From the IMG/VR virus record IMGVR_UViG_3300009103_000017, positions 1 through 64,000 of that record: a stretch of 64,000 nucleotides of DNA; one strand, given 5' to 3'. This DNA comes from a virus. How positions within the stretch are numbered: the stretch's first letter is position 1; each line of letters opens with the position of its first letter. Of the stretch, positions 17,908 through 25,623 are shown in pieces. Position numbers and translations under genes: made by a program. The notes beneath the pieces were generated by a model, which saw only the letters and a program-made list of their open reading frames with translations, did no database searches and was not told the DNA's origin.

Positions 17908-20900
17908 TGGAAAGAACAGAAAATAGAATCCCCTTTGTGGGGCTGCATGCCCATTCGGTCGCGGGCTCCCCGTTTGATGCTCTCGGGTACCCGCAAGAAC
18001 ATATGGACTTCGCATACGAAAATGGAATGTCAGCTCTGGCCCTCACGGACCACGGTAATGCAAACGGCCTTGCATATCAGGTTTTGCACGCTAAAAAAAT
18101 GGCCTCAGAGGGAAAGAATTTCAAGCCAATTTTTGGCGTTGAGGCCTACTTCATACCCTCAGTCACTAATTGGAAAAAAGATTATGAGGAAGTCAAATCA
18201 AAGGCCAAGAGGAAATCAGAATACGAAGTTGGTTCTTCTGGCACAACAGTCGAAAACGAGGCCTCAAAAAAGAAAATTAAATCAACACTTAATCGCAGAA
18301 GGCATCTAATATTATTAGCGCAAAATCAGGAGGGCCTTCAAAACATATTTAAAATGATATCAACTTCATATGTGGGGGACAACTTTTACAGATACCCTAG
18401 GGTAGACTACTCATTGCTGAAGAAGTACAGCGAGGGTGTCATCGCCGCCTCAGCCTGCTTAGGTGGTGTATATGCTGGAGACTATTGGGAAAATCGCGAC
18501 GAAGGTTCTGATGCGGTTAAAGAGGCCATGCGAAAGACAACACAAAAAATGCAGTCAATCTTTGGAGACAGGTGGTACGGGGAGTTGCAGTGGAACTCAA
18601 TACCAGAACAGCATGAATTGAATAATTATATTATTGATATGCATTATGAGTTCGGAGTAGATTTGATCTCTACCGCCGATAGTCATTATTATTCTCCAGA
18701 AGTTTGGAAAGATCGCGAACTTTATAAGAGGCTAGGATGGCTCGGCCGCGGCCGGCCCGAATACCTCTCGGAAGAATTGCCGGTTTCTGTTGATGAAGTC
18801 GGGTATGAATTGTATCCAAAGAACGGCGAGCAGATGTGGGAGTCATACAAAAGATATTCTGATAAGTCTGGCATCGAATACGATGATGATTTAATCTTCT
18901 CCTCCATCATCAGAACCCACGAAATTGCTTTCAAGAGGATAGAAGATTTCATCCCAGATAACACTGTTAGGCTCCCTGATTTTGTGGTCCCAGAGGGTTC
19001 AACCCCAGGTCAAGCTTTGGCGGCATTGTGTGTTGAGGGCGCTCGCTCTCTTAAATTGGCCAACAACCCGGCTTACTCGGAGAGGTTGACGAAGGAGCTA
19101 GATGTAATAGAGAGCCGCGGCTTTTCGAAATATTTCTTAACGATGAAGGCAATATCCGACAGGGCCATAGAGACGCAACTAGTGGGTCCTGGCCGCGGCT
19201 CAGCTGCGGGATCGCTGGTATCGTATGTCCTTGGTATTACTCAGGTCGACCCACTAAAATACGGCCTTCAATTCGAGAGGTTCCTAACTAAAGGGGGCTC
19301 GGGATATCCAGATATAGATTATGACGTTTCAGACCCAATGGAACTTAAAGAGAAGCTAATTGAGGAGTGGGGTGACACTACGGTTGTTCCCATAACAAAT
19401 TGGAATACGTTGCAATTGCGATCCCTCATAAAGGACATTTCAAAATTTTATGGAGTTGAGTTTATGGAGGTGAACAACGTTACCAGTAAAATGGTGTATG
19501 AGGCTATGCCTCTAGCCAAAAAGGCCAACGGAATCACTGCAGGAGTATACAGTCCGACGTTTGAAGAGTTGATGAAATACTCTTCGACGCTTCAATCTTT
19601 TTTAGAAAAGTATCCAAAAATAAAAACCCACGTTGAGACAATTTATGGCCAAGTTCGTTCCGCATCTCGTCACGCCGGCGGCGTCGTGGTAGGGGAGAAC
19701 TTAGATAATTGGATGCCAATAATTAATAGCGGTGGTGTAAGACAAACTCCATGGTCTGAGGGTCAAAATGTCAGACATTTGGAGCCCATGGGGTTTATTA
19801 AGTTTGATATCCTCGGGCTCGCCTCTTTAAGAATGATGGAGGGTGCCATCACTCGTATTTTAAAAAGGCACCACAAAGTGGAAAATCCAACGTTTGCGGA
19901 AATAAAAGAATTTTATGACAATAATCTTCACCCAGAGGTGCTCAATCTGTCAGATGAAAAAGTTTGGAAAGAAGTATTTCACAAGGGCAAGTGGGCAGGT
20001 ATTTTTCAATTTACTGAAACGGGCGCCCAAGCATTTTGCAAGAATGCAAAACCGAATAACATTACGGATTTGGCTGCCATTACCAGCATCTATAGGCCTG
20101 GCCCACTTTCAGCTGGTGTAGATAAGATGTATTGTGCGGCGAAAAGCAATCCGGCTGATGTTCAATACATGAATGATTCTTTTCGTGAAGTCACAGAAGA
20201 GACTTATGGTTTCTTGATTTTTCAAGAACAAATAGCGATGCTTGCACATAAGTTTGGTAAGGATCTAACTCTAGATGAGGGCAACAAGCTGAGAAAACTA
20301 TTGACAAAGAAAGGTACAGGCTCAGTGCAGATTCAGAAAGATAGAATTTGGGAAAAGTTTCAAAAAGGGTGCACCGATAAGGATATTCCAAAGTGGCAAG
20401 CGAAAGAGATTTGGGATAAGTTTGAATACTTTTCGGGCTACGGGTTTAATAAATCTCACGCTGTCTCGTATTGTATACTCTCCTTCCAGTGTGCGTGGCT
20501 TTTACATTATTACACGTCTGAATGGCTAGCAGCATTTTTGGATAAGGAGCCAGAAAAAAGAAAAGAGCGCGCCATATCTACAGCAAAATCTTATGGGTAC
20601 AAGATTGAACCACTTAACGTAAATACATCTGGCGCCGTATGGGAAATAGGGGAAGAAAAGACACTGATACAACCCCTTGCCTCTATAAAGGGGCTGGGCG
20701 ATGCGGCTATCGCTCAGATCATTAATCATCGGCCATTCGACAATATAGAAGACTTTCTTTTCCATGATGAAGTGAGTTATTCAAAATTAAACAAAAAGGC
20801 TCTTGACGCGTTGGTTAGGGCAAGGGCTTTAAATTGTTTGATGGATGAACGATTTACTGGTATGAAGCATTTTTGGAGTGCTGTTGCGGTCGACCGCCCC

Positions 20901-21332
20901 AGAAAAGTGAAGAACTTAGAAGAAAACATAATTAAGTATGCACCAGAGGGAGACTTCACAGAAGAGGAGAAACTAGAATATCAAGTATCGTTGACAGGTG
21001 TCTTCCCCATTAATGCAGTGGTCACAGACGCCGTAAGACAAAAGCTGGACGAACTATATATTCCACCAATTTCAGAATTCGACATTGATCTGGGTGTTAC
21101 GTGGTTTATTCCTAGAGAATGTACCCTGAAAAAGACAAAAAATGGCAAAAACTTTTATGTTATCAAGGTGATAGATGACAATAGTGAGATGAATACGATA
21201 AGGTGTTGGGGAGTTAACCCAGAGAAGGACATAGTTCATATTAATCGGCCCTATATGGCTAAATTGAAATATGATCAACAGTGGGGCTTTTCAACATTTA
21301 ACGTGAGAAGAATGTTTAAACTTTTAGCTTAA
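17907..21332 (+). CDS. dnaE-like: Family C DNA polymerase (DnaE-like alpha subunit)
   Basis: 1141 residues, close to bacterial DnaE. N-terminal PHP domain: FVGLHAHSVAGSPFD, ALTDHGNANG, FGVEAYF. Palm: GPGRGSAAGSLVSYVLGI near residue 427, then catalytic YPDIDYD near 468-473, and the third carboxylate in IKFDILGL near 633. Fingers contain SIYRPGP and GYGFNKSHAVSY. A helix-hairpin-helix-like (IKGLGDAAIAQI) and an OB-like C-terminus complete it. This is probably the replicative polymerase; no separate 3'-5' exonuclease or sliding clamp is visible in the window. Confidence 0.92.
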   Translation: MERTENRIPFVGLHAHSVAGSPFDALGYPQEHMDFAYENGMSALALTDHGNANGLAYQVLHAKKMASEGKNFKPIFGVEAYFIPSVTNWKKDYEEVKSKAKRKSEYEVGSSGTTVENEASKKKIKSTLNRRRHLILLAQNQEGLQNIFKMISTSYVGDNFYRYPRVDYSLLKKYSEGVIAASACLGGVYAGDYWENRDEGSDAVKEAMRKTTQKMQSIFGDRWYGELQWNSIPEQHELNNYIIDMHYEFGVDLISTADSHYYSPEVWKDRELYKRLGWLGRGRPEYLSEELPVSVDEVGYELYPKNGEQMWESYKRYSDKSGIEYDDDLIFSSIIRTHEIAFKRIEDFIPDNTVRLPDFVVPEGSTPGQALAALCVEGARSLKLANNPAYSERLTKELDVIESRGFSKYFLTMKAISDRAIETQLVGPGRGSAAGSLVSYVLGITQVDPLKYGLQFERFLTKGGSGYPDIDYDVSDPMELKEKLIEEWGDTTVVPITNWNTLQLRSLIKDISKFYGVEFMEVNNVTSKMVYEAMPLAKKANGITAGVYSPTFEELMKYSSTLQSFLEKYPKIKTHVETIYGQVRSASRHAGGVVVGENLDNWMPIINSGGVRQTPWSEGQNVRHLEPMGFIKFDILGLASLRMMEGAITRILKRHHKVENPTFAEIKEFYDNNLHPEVLNLSDEKVWKEVFHKGKWAGIFQFTETGAQAFCKNAKPNNITDLAAITSIYRPGPLSAGVDKMYCAAKSNPADVQYMNDSFREVTEETYGFLIFQEQIAMLAHKFGKDLTLDEGNKLRKLLTKKGTGSVQIQKDRIWEKFQKGCTDKDIPKWQAKEIWDKFEYFSGYGFNKSHAVSYCILSFQCAWLLHYYTSEWLAAFLDKEPEKRKERAISTAKSYGYKIEPLNVNTSGAVWEIGEEKTLIQPLASIKGLGDAAIAQIINHRPFDNIEDFLFHDEVSYSKLNKKALDALVRARALNCLMDERFTGMKHFWSAVAVDRPRKVKNLEENIIKYAPEGDFTEEEKLEYQVSLTGVFPINAVVTDAVRQKLDELYIPPISEFDIDLGVTWFIPRECTLKKTKNGKNFYVIKVIDDNSEMNTIRCWGVNPEKDIVHINRPYMAKLKYDQQWGFSTFNVRRMFKLLA

Positions 21333-21346
21333 AAGAAGGAGTAGAA

Positions 21347-21799
21347 ATGAGATTGAGAGTTTTTAGAGTCAGAGAAACAGCAAAGCTGCCGAAAAGAGCA
21401 CATACGACCGATGCTGGCATGGATTTGTTTTATTGCCCTTCTGGCGATAAGGGGGATGTTGAATTTTTTCCGGGAGATTCCAATGTTTTGGAGACGGGCT
21501 TAAAGATTGAGGTCCCGACCGGGCACATGCTGCAAATAATGAATAAATCAGGAATAGCGTCAAAAAAGCAGCTTGTTACAGGGGCATGCGTGGTGGACAG
21601 TGGTTATGATGGGGAGGTATATGTGAATTTGCAGAATATCGGCCTCTCTATAGAATATTTAACCCCAGGCCAGAAGATCGCTCAAGCGGTTTTGGTGCCA
21701 ATCATTATCCCGGAAGTTGTTGAGATAAGAGAAGATAACGTATATGGTGGGAGAACCGATCGCGGCGACGGCGGATTTGGCTCTACGGGCGCCTCGTGA
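21347..21799 (+). CDS. dut: dUTPase
   Basis: 150 residues containing the trimeric dUTPase motifs in order: TTDAGMDLF (motif 1), MNKSGIASKK (2), VVDSGYDGEVYVNL (3), GQKIAQAVLVP (4) and RGDGGFGSTG (5). It hydrolyses dUTP to dUMP, limiting uracil incorporation and feeding dTMP synthesis. It lies directly after the replicative polymerase with an AAGGAG ribosome site. The start of the next gene overlaps its stop by 4 nt. Confidence 0.93.
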   Translation: MRLRVFRVRETAKLPKRAHTTDAGMDLFYCPSGDKGDVEFFPGDSNVLETGLKIEVPTGHMLQIMNKSGIASKKQLVTGACVVDSGYDGEVYVNLQNIGLSIEYLTPGQKIAQAVLVPIIIPEVVEIREDNVYGGRTDRGDGGFGSTGAS

Positions 21800-22008
21800 G
21801 TTCGTTTACAAGAAAAATAAAAAGAAAACAAGACTTGCAATTTAGAAAGGAATTCTCTAAATCTATGAAAAAGTTTAAAAAAATGGTTCGGTGTACGAAG
21901 TGCCTGAGAGAACCACGCACGGGGGAGAAGATAGATGAGTGGCATCTGGATAGATACAGTGAAAAAATTGACTTGATATGTGTTGAGTGCCATGAGGAGA
22001 TTTCATGA
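21796..22008 (+). CDS. Small zinc-ribbon-like protein
   Basis: 70 residues from a GTG overlapping the dUTPase stop (GTGA). A basic N-terminal half (KIKRKQDLQFRKEF) is followed by CTKCLREPRTGE and ICVECHEE, giving a Cys-x2-Cys / Cys-x2-Cys pair suited to zinc. Likely a nucleic-acid or protein-binding accessory factor; no specific function can be named. Its stop overlaps the IMPDH-like start by 4 nt. Confidence 0.65.
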   Translation: MSSFTRKIKRKQDLQFRKEFSKSMKKFKKMVRCTKCLREPRTGEKIDEWHLDRYSEKIDLICVECHEEIS

Positions 22009-23003
22009 GAAAAACATACGCTTTTGATGATGTTCTGTTAGTACCACAGAAAAGCGATATAGAAAGCAGAAAGGAAGTTGATTTATCTACATCTATTGGG
22101 CATATCAAGTTATCTATACCGATATTATCAAGTCCAATGGACACTGTGAGCGAGAGAGGCATGCTTAACTCTATAGCCCAGCTGGGTGGTATGGGTATAG
22201 CTCATCGCTATAACGAAATATGCAAACAAATACAAATGACTGAAGGAATTCAGCCAGCGGCCGCAGCCGTGGGTATATCCGGTGATTATCAAGAAAGAGT
22301 ATCGGCTTTATATGCGTCGGGAATTCACACTATCTGCCTAGACGTTGCACATGGTCACCATGTTTTAATGGAGCGTGCCCTTAAAACTCTTAGGGACAAA
22401 TATTGCGATGAATTAACAATAATCGCGGGCAACGTCGCAACCCCAGAAGGTTTTTCTGATTTGGCGTATTGGGGAGCAGACGCTATTCGAGTTGGTATCG
22501 GCGGCGGCTCAATTTGTAGTACTAGAATACAGACTGGTCATGGTGTTCCAACTCTTCAGTCGGTGGTTGACTGTAGACCTGCATCTGATGCTGTTTTAAT
22601 AGCGGATGGAGGCATCAAGTCCGCTGGTGATATAGTTAAATGTTTGGCCCTCGGAGCTGATGCAGTTATGTTGGGGTCTTTGTTGGCAGGCACCAAGGAA
22701 TCTCCCGGTCTAGTCCACGTCTCACAAGAGGGGTCAAAATATAAGGTTTATAGAGGTATGGCCTCACGCGAGGCCCAAAAGGATTGGAGAGGGCAGGCTT
22801 CCTCACTGGAAGGGGTGTCGACTACGATACCCTACAAGGGCTCAGTGACGCATATTGTACAAGATCTGATTCAAAACGTCCGATCTGGCTTTTCATATTC
22901 TGGCGCTCGAAATCTGAGAGAATTGCAGTTAAAAGTTAAATTTATTACGCAGAGTGCTGCTTCGCAGGTAGAGAGTAACACTCATATAATGGCGCTAAGG
23001 TAA
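22005..23003 (+). CDS. IMP dehydrogenase / GMP reductase family enzyme
   Basis: 332 residues: a TIM barrel without CBS domains. Visible: [15 protein letters not shown] at the start, [28 protein letters not shown], the catalytic-cysteine loop [23 protein letters not shown], and flap region [10 protein letters not shown] followed by [11 protein letters not shown]. The loop Cys forms the covalent purine intermediate. Length and lack of CBS fit either phage IMPDH or GMP reductase; the SICSTR loop alone does not decide. It would adjust the guanine nucleotide pool. Confidence 0.85.
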   Translation: MRKTYAFDDVLLVPQKSDIESRKEVDLSTSIGHIKLSIPILSSPMDTVSERGMLNSIAQLGGMGIAHRYNEICKQIQMTEGIQPAAAAVGISGDYQERVSALYASGIHTICLDVAHGHHVLMERALKTLRDKYCDELTIIAGNVATPEGFSDLAYWGADAIRVGIGGGSICSTRIQTGHGVPTLQSVVDCRPASDAVLIADGGIKSAGDIVKCLALGADAVMLGSLLAGTKESPGLVHVSQEGSKYKVYRGMASREAQKDWRGQASSLEGVSTTIPYKGSVTHIVQDLIQNVRSGFSYSGARNLRELQLKVKFITQSAASQVESNTHIMALR

Positions 23004-23317
23004 TGAAAAAAAAGAAGGTTGTTTTTTACGAGGATGAAAACAAGTTTGCAAATTTTAAAATACGCCTATCGTATGACAAAATTAAGCAGGGTGAGTTTTT
23101 CTGTTTCTTGTTGGATTGCTATATAAATAACGAGGCACCCATGTTGAAAATGATAGAGGAATATAAAATTAAAAATCACCGCATGGGCAAGACAAAAATT
23201 GCTAGCGCCGCCAAGGATTTCCTTGCATCTGAGGAACTTTTGAGAAAAATAGGTGTCACGAAATCAGATAAGGATAAAATTTTCGACATGATAGAAGAAG
23301 AAATAGGGGAGCTATGA
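23003..23317 (+). CDS. Hypothetical phage protein
   Basis: 104 residues coupled to the IMPDH-like gene (TAATG). A basic lysine start is followed by KIRLSYDKIKQGEFFCFLLDCYIN and a long charged helical tail ending in EEEIGEL. I recognise a general resemblance to small conserved phage proteins with the RLSYD..QG.FF pattern but know no function. It overlaps the sigma-like gene by 4 nt. Confidence 0.6.
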   Translation: MKKKKVVFYEDENKFANFKIRLSYDKIKQGEFFCFLLDCYINNEAPMLKMIEEYKIKNHRMGKTKIASAAKDFLASEELLRKIGVTKSDKDKIFDMIEEEIGEL

Positions 23318-23559
23318 GTTTAGAGAAATTGCCAAACTGCTCACGAGAATGCTTTAGTAGCGAGAAAGAGTGTGACTCCAAAGAGTGTAGATACTGGATA
23401 GATTTTAGCCCAGAGCAGAATTGCTCTTTGATAAGTGTTTATATTAATGGTTCGATGACCCTTAAACAAGTAGCTGAACGAATTGGCCTTAGTCTGGTTC
23501 GAATATCACAGATAGAAAAGAAAGCTATTCAAAAGCTTACTAAAAAGATAAAAATCTAG
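23314..23559 (+). CDS. Mini sigma factor, region-4-like HTH protein
   Basis: 81 residues. The N-terminal half is cysteine-rich (NCSRECFSSEKECDSKEC). The C-terminal half matches sigma70 region 4: MTLKQVAERIGLSLVRISQIEKKAIQKL, the helix-turn-helix that contacts the -35 element and the RNAP flap. No regions 2 or 3 are present, so it may act as a partial sigma or as a co-activator, like the split gp55/gp33 system of T4. Two TATAAATA late-promoter-like sites occur in the window, one 13 nt downstream of this gene. Confidence 0.75.
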   Translation: MSLEKLPNCSRECFSSEKECDSKECRYWIDFSPEQNCSLISVYINGSMTLKQVAERIGLSLVRISQIEKKAIQKLTKKIKI

Positions 23560-23571
23560 TGTTTTTGATAA

Positions 23572-23579
23572 TATAAATA
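23572..23579 (+). promoter_or_regulatory. T4-late-like promoter element TATAAATA
   Basis: An exact TATAAATA, the T4 late consensus, 48 nt before the ATG of the acidic protein gene at 23627; a second near copy (TATAAATG) lies about 10 nt downstream. Predicted leader contains AAGGAG. Could be chance in an AT-rich gap. Confidence 0.4.
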
Positions 23580-23626
23580 CTATTTATAAATGTACTGCAA
23601 CAAATTCGTTTTTAAGGAGAAAACTA

Positions 23627-24238
23627 ATGAGTAAAAAACAGCTACTTTCTGAGAATACAGTGAGGCGCTTCATGAAGTTGGCCTCCATCGGCACTTTAAC
23701 TGATCAGTTTATTACTGAAAGCGATGATATCGTGGATACGGATACGGATGATGAAGCCGCGACAGGTCCAAATTTCACTTCAGACGCCGACACCGCTGAC
23801 GGCAGCTTGGAAGAGGTAGAGATTGATCAGGATTTAGAAGATCTTTTTGAAGCTTTAGAGGAAGAATTACCCGACGAAGAGCCTGCTGGAGCCCCCGATT
23901 TGGGAGCAGTGGACGCAGAAGCAGAAATTGGTGCAGACGCTGACATGGATGCTACCGCCGAGCCCGCAATGGAGGAGGCCGACATGTCCCTGTCGCAGGA
24001 GGAAGCCGAGGTTCTCATAGAGCTTGGTCGCCGCCTAGAAGCCGCTATGGGAGAAGGTGACCCCGAAGCAGAAGAGCCAGTAGAAGAGCCAGTAGAAGAG
24101 CCAGCAGAGGCTCCCATTGGCGACGAGGCAGCACCCGAAGGTCCTGAAGAGGATGAAGCCCCCTTGCAAGAGAAGCTGGTAAACGAAGTGCTCCGTCGCG
24201 TCACCAAAAGAATCATAAGAGAAAAACTAAATAAATAA
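23627..24238 (+). CDS. Acidic virion/scaffold-like protein with tag-like N-terminus
   Basis: 203 residues with an AAGGAG ribosome site. The N-terminus (SKKQLLSENTVRRFMKLASI) is an amphipathic helix, the middle is strongly acidic (EEELPDEEPAGAPD and EPVEEP repeats), and the C-terminus is again basic and helical (VLRRVTKRIIREKLNK). This basic-acidic-basic layout with a short N-terminal helix resembles internal head or scaffold proteins of T4-like phages. It has its own putative late promoter and is followed by a strong terminator. Confidence 0.6.
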   Translation: MSKKQLLSENTVRRFMKLASIGTLTDQFITESDDIVDTDTDDEAATGPNFTSDADTADGSLEEVEIDQDLEDLFEALEEELPDEEPAGAPDLGAVDAEAEIGADADMDATAEPAMEEADMSLSQEEAEVLIELGRRLEAAMGEGDPEAEEPVEEPVEEPAEAPIGDEAAPEGPEEDEAPLQEKLVNEVLRRVTKRIIREKLNK

Positions 24239-24254
24239 AAAAGAAATAGGATTC

Positions 24255-24286
24255 TAAAAAACCCCTCGATCGAGGGGTTTTTTTAT
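24255..24286 (+). terminator. Rho-independent terminator
   Basis: Perfect palindrome ACCCCTCG/AT/CGAGGGGT core (24261-24278) followed by a run of eight T and preceded by A-rich sequence, so it could work in both directions. It closes the acidic protein gene. Confidence 0.92.
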
Positions 24287-24314
24287 TGACGCAGGCTTTC
24301 TAATATAGTATTAT
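24286..24314 (+). promoter_or_regulatory. Promoter directly after the terminator; possibly leaderless transcript
   Basis: TTGACG (24286-24291), 17 bp, TATTAT (24309-24314). The expected start site is at or next to the ATG at 24321, and no Shine-Dalgarno precedes that ATG, so the mRNA may be leaderless. Confidence 0.65.
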
Positions 24315-24320
24315 AATAAC

Positions 24321-24710
24321 ATGGAAAACGCAATGTTGGTATGTCTTTTCTGGACGATTATTGGTGCTTTACTGCACAAGCTATTAAATCATTTTTTGAT
24401 GAAAAGGGAGTCGCGACACGTCTATGATCGTATCTCATTATATAGCTTGAATATTCTATATAGGATCAAGAAGAGTCTGGATATTTTTGCTCAAATAAGA
24501 ACAAAACACCTTGCCGACACGCCCCTAACAGAAGCAGAAAAAGAAGCAAGCATTAAATACTATCAAGTTGTATCGACCATGGAGATGGAAATGATGTCTT
24601 CAGTAATATATAATTCTTTTCCCGAAAGTTATAAAAAATTTTCCTTGTACACTAATTGGAGTGAGGCAAAGGAGATTATTAACAAGATGGAAAAGAATAA
24701 AATATTATGA
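24321..24710 (+). CDS. Small membrane-anchored hypothetical protein
   Basis: 129 residues. The N-terminus (MLVCLFWTIIGALLHKLLNHFLM) is a single hydrophobic segment; the rest is a charged helical domain (QVVSTMEMEMMSSV, KEIINKMEKNKI). A signal anchor with a cytoplasmic or periplasmic coiled domain is likely. It is first in a three-gene overlapping set ending with ClpP (4-nt overlaps). Confidence 0.6.
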   Translation: MENAMLVCLFWTIIGALLHKLLNHFLMKRESRHVYDRISLYSLNILYRIKKSLDIFAQIRTKHLADTPLTEAEKEASIKYYQVVSTMEMEMMSSVIYNSFPESYKKFSLYTNWSEAKEIINKMEKNKIL

Positions 24711-24973
24711 CCATTGAAGCATCTTATTGGAAACAAAATTTTGAAGACAACTTTAGATATACAGTGCAGATCGAAGTACCCGCGACATTCATCAACATCG
24801 ACGAATTACATGAAATGTTTTGTTCGTGGAGTCAAAGTGGCACGGGCTTCAACCCCCACGTAGGATCAAAGATATATATTTTTTTTAAAGAGTACGATTC
24901 AGAAGAAACGTGGGCGACGTTCCGAAAAGATAAAAAGCTGGATGAACTATTGCAATTAAAAGAGGTCGAATGA
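24707..24973 (+). CDS. Hypothetical protein
   Basis: 88 residues, ATGA overlap with the upstream gene and 4-nt overlap with clpP. The fold looks alpha/beta (YTVQIEVPATFINIDELHEMF, KIYIFFKEYDSEETWATF). No known motif. Tight coupling suggests co-expression with the membrane protein and ClpP. Confidence 0.6.
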   Translation: MTIEASYWKQNFEDNFRYTVQIEVPATFINIDELHEMFCSWSQSGTGFNPHVGSKIYIFFKEYDSEETWATFRKDKKLDELLQLKEVE

Positions 24974-25602
24974 CGGAAAAGATAGATGAAAAGCAAGTTG
25001 TTATTATTAACAATATTCCCAACCGTGACGAACAGAGCGACTTTAGGTCAATTAGTCTATATGGGGACATAACGGAAGAGAAGTCAGCAGACATAGTGAC
25101 AGGTTTGCTGTACTTGGAAAACACTTCTCAAATTATGATACCAGAAGATACTGGCGATCCTGAATCTGATATTGTGGCTGTCAACAGAGATATCAAATTT
25201 ATTATTTCAACGCATGGGGGCGCCGCGACTGACATGTTTGCAATAGTGGATATTATGAGGATGATACAGAAGAACACTTGCGATATTGAGACCGTTGCGG
25301 TGGGCAAGGTGATGTCAGCGGGCGTGCCGATTCTTGCCGCGGGAACTCCAGGCAAAAGAAAGATTGGTCGCTCCTGCCGTGTTATGCTCCATAATGTAAA
25401 AGCCGGCTATTCTGGCACAATACTAAACATGGAAAACGAATTGGAAGAAATTCGCTGGATTGAGGAAAGATATATAGAGTGTTTGTCTAAAAGTACGAAA
25501 TTAACAAAGGCAAAAATTCGAAAAATGTTAAAGACACAGAACGACGTTTACCTCTCGGCCGAGGATGCAATTAAATATGGTATTGCTGATATTATAATCT
25601 AA
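24970..25602 (+). CDS. clpP-like: ClpP-like serine peptidase
   Basis: 210 residues with a complete ClpP triad: Ser116 in VGKVMSAGVP, His141 in VMLHNV and Asp192 in TQNDVYLSAEDA. The substrate-strand region ISTHGGAATDMFAIVDIM replaces the usual NSPGG. Standard ClpP is about 195-207 residues. It could act with host ClpX/ClpA in remodelling the cell, or as a prohead-type protease; no ATPase partner is adjacent. The 40-residue N-terminal extension is not recognisable. Confidence 0.85.
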   Translation: MTEKIDEKQVVIINNIPNRDEQSDFRSISLYGDITEEKSADIVTGLLYLENTSQIMIPEDTGDPESDIVAVNRDIKFIISTHGGAATDMFAIVDIMRMIQKNTCDIETVAVGKVMSAGVPILAAGTPGKRKIGRSCRVMLHNVKAGYSGTILNMENELEEIRWIEERYIECLSKSTKLTKAKIRKMLKTQNDVYLSAEDAIKYGIADIII

Positions 25603-25623
25603 TTATACTAAGGAGTTATGTTC

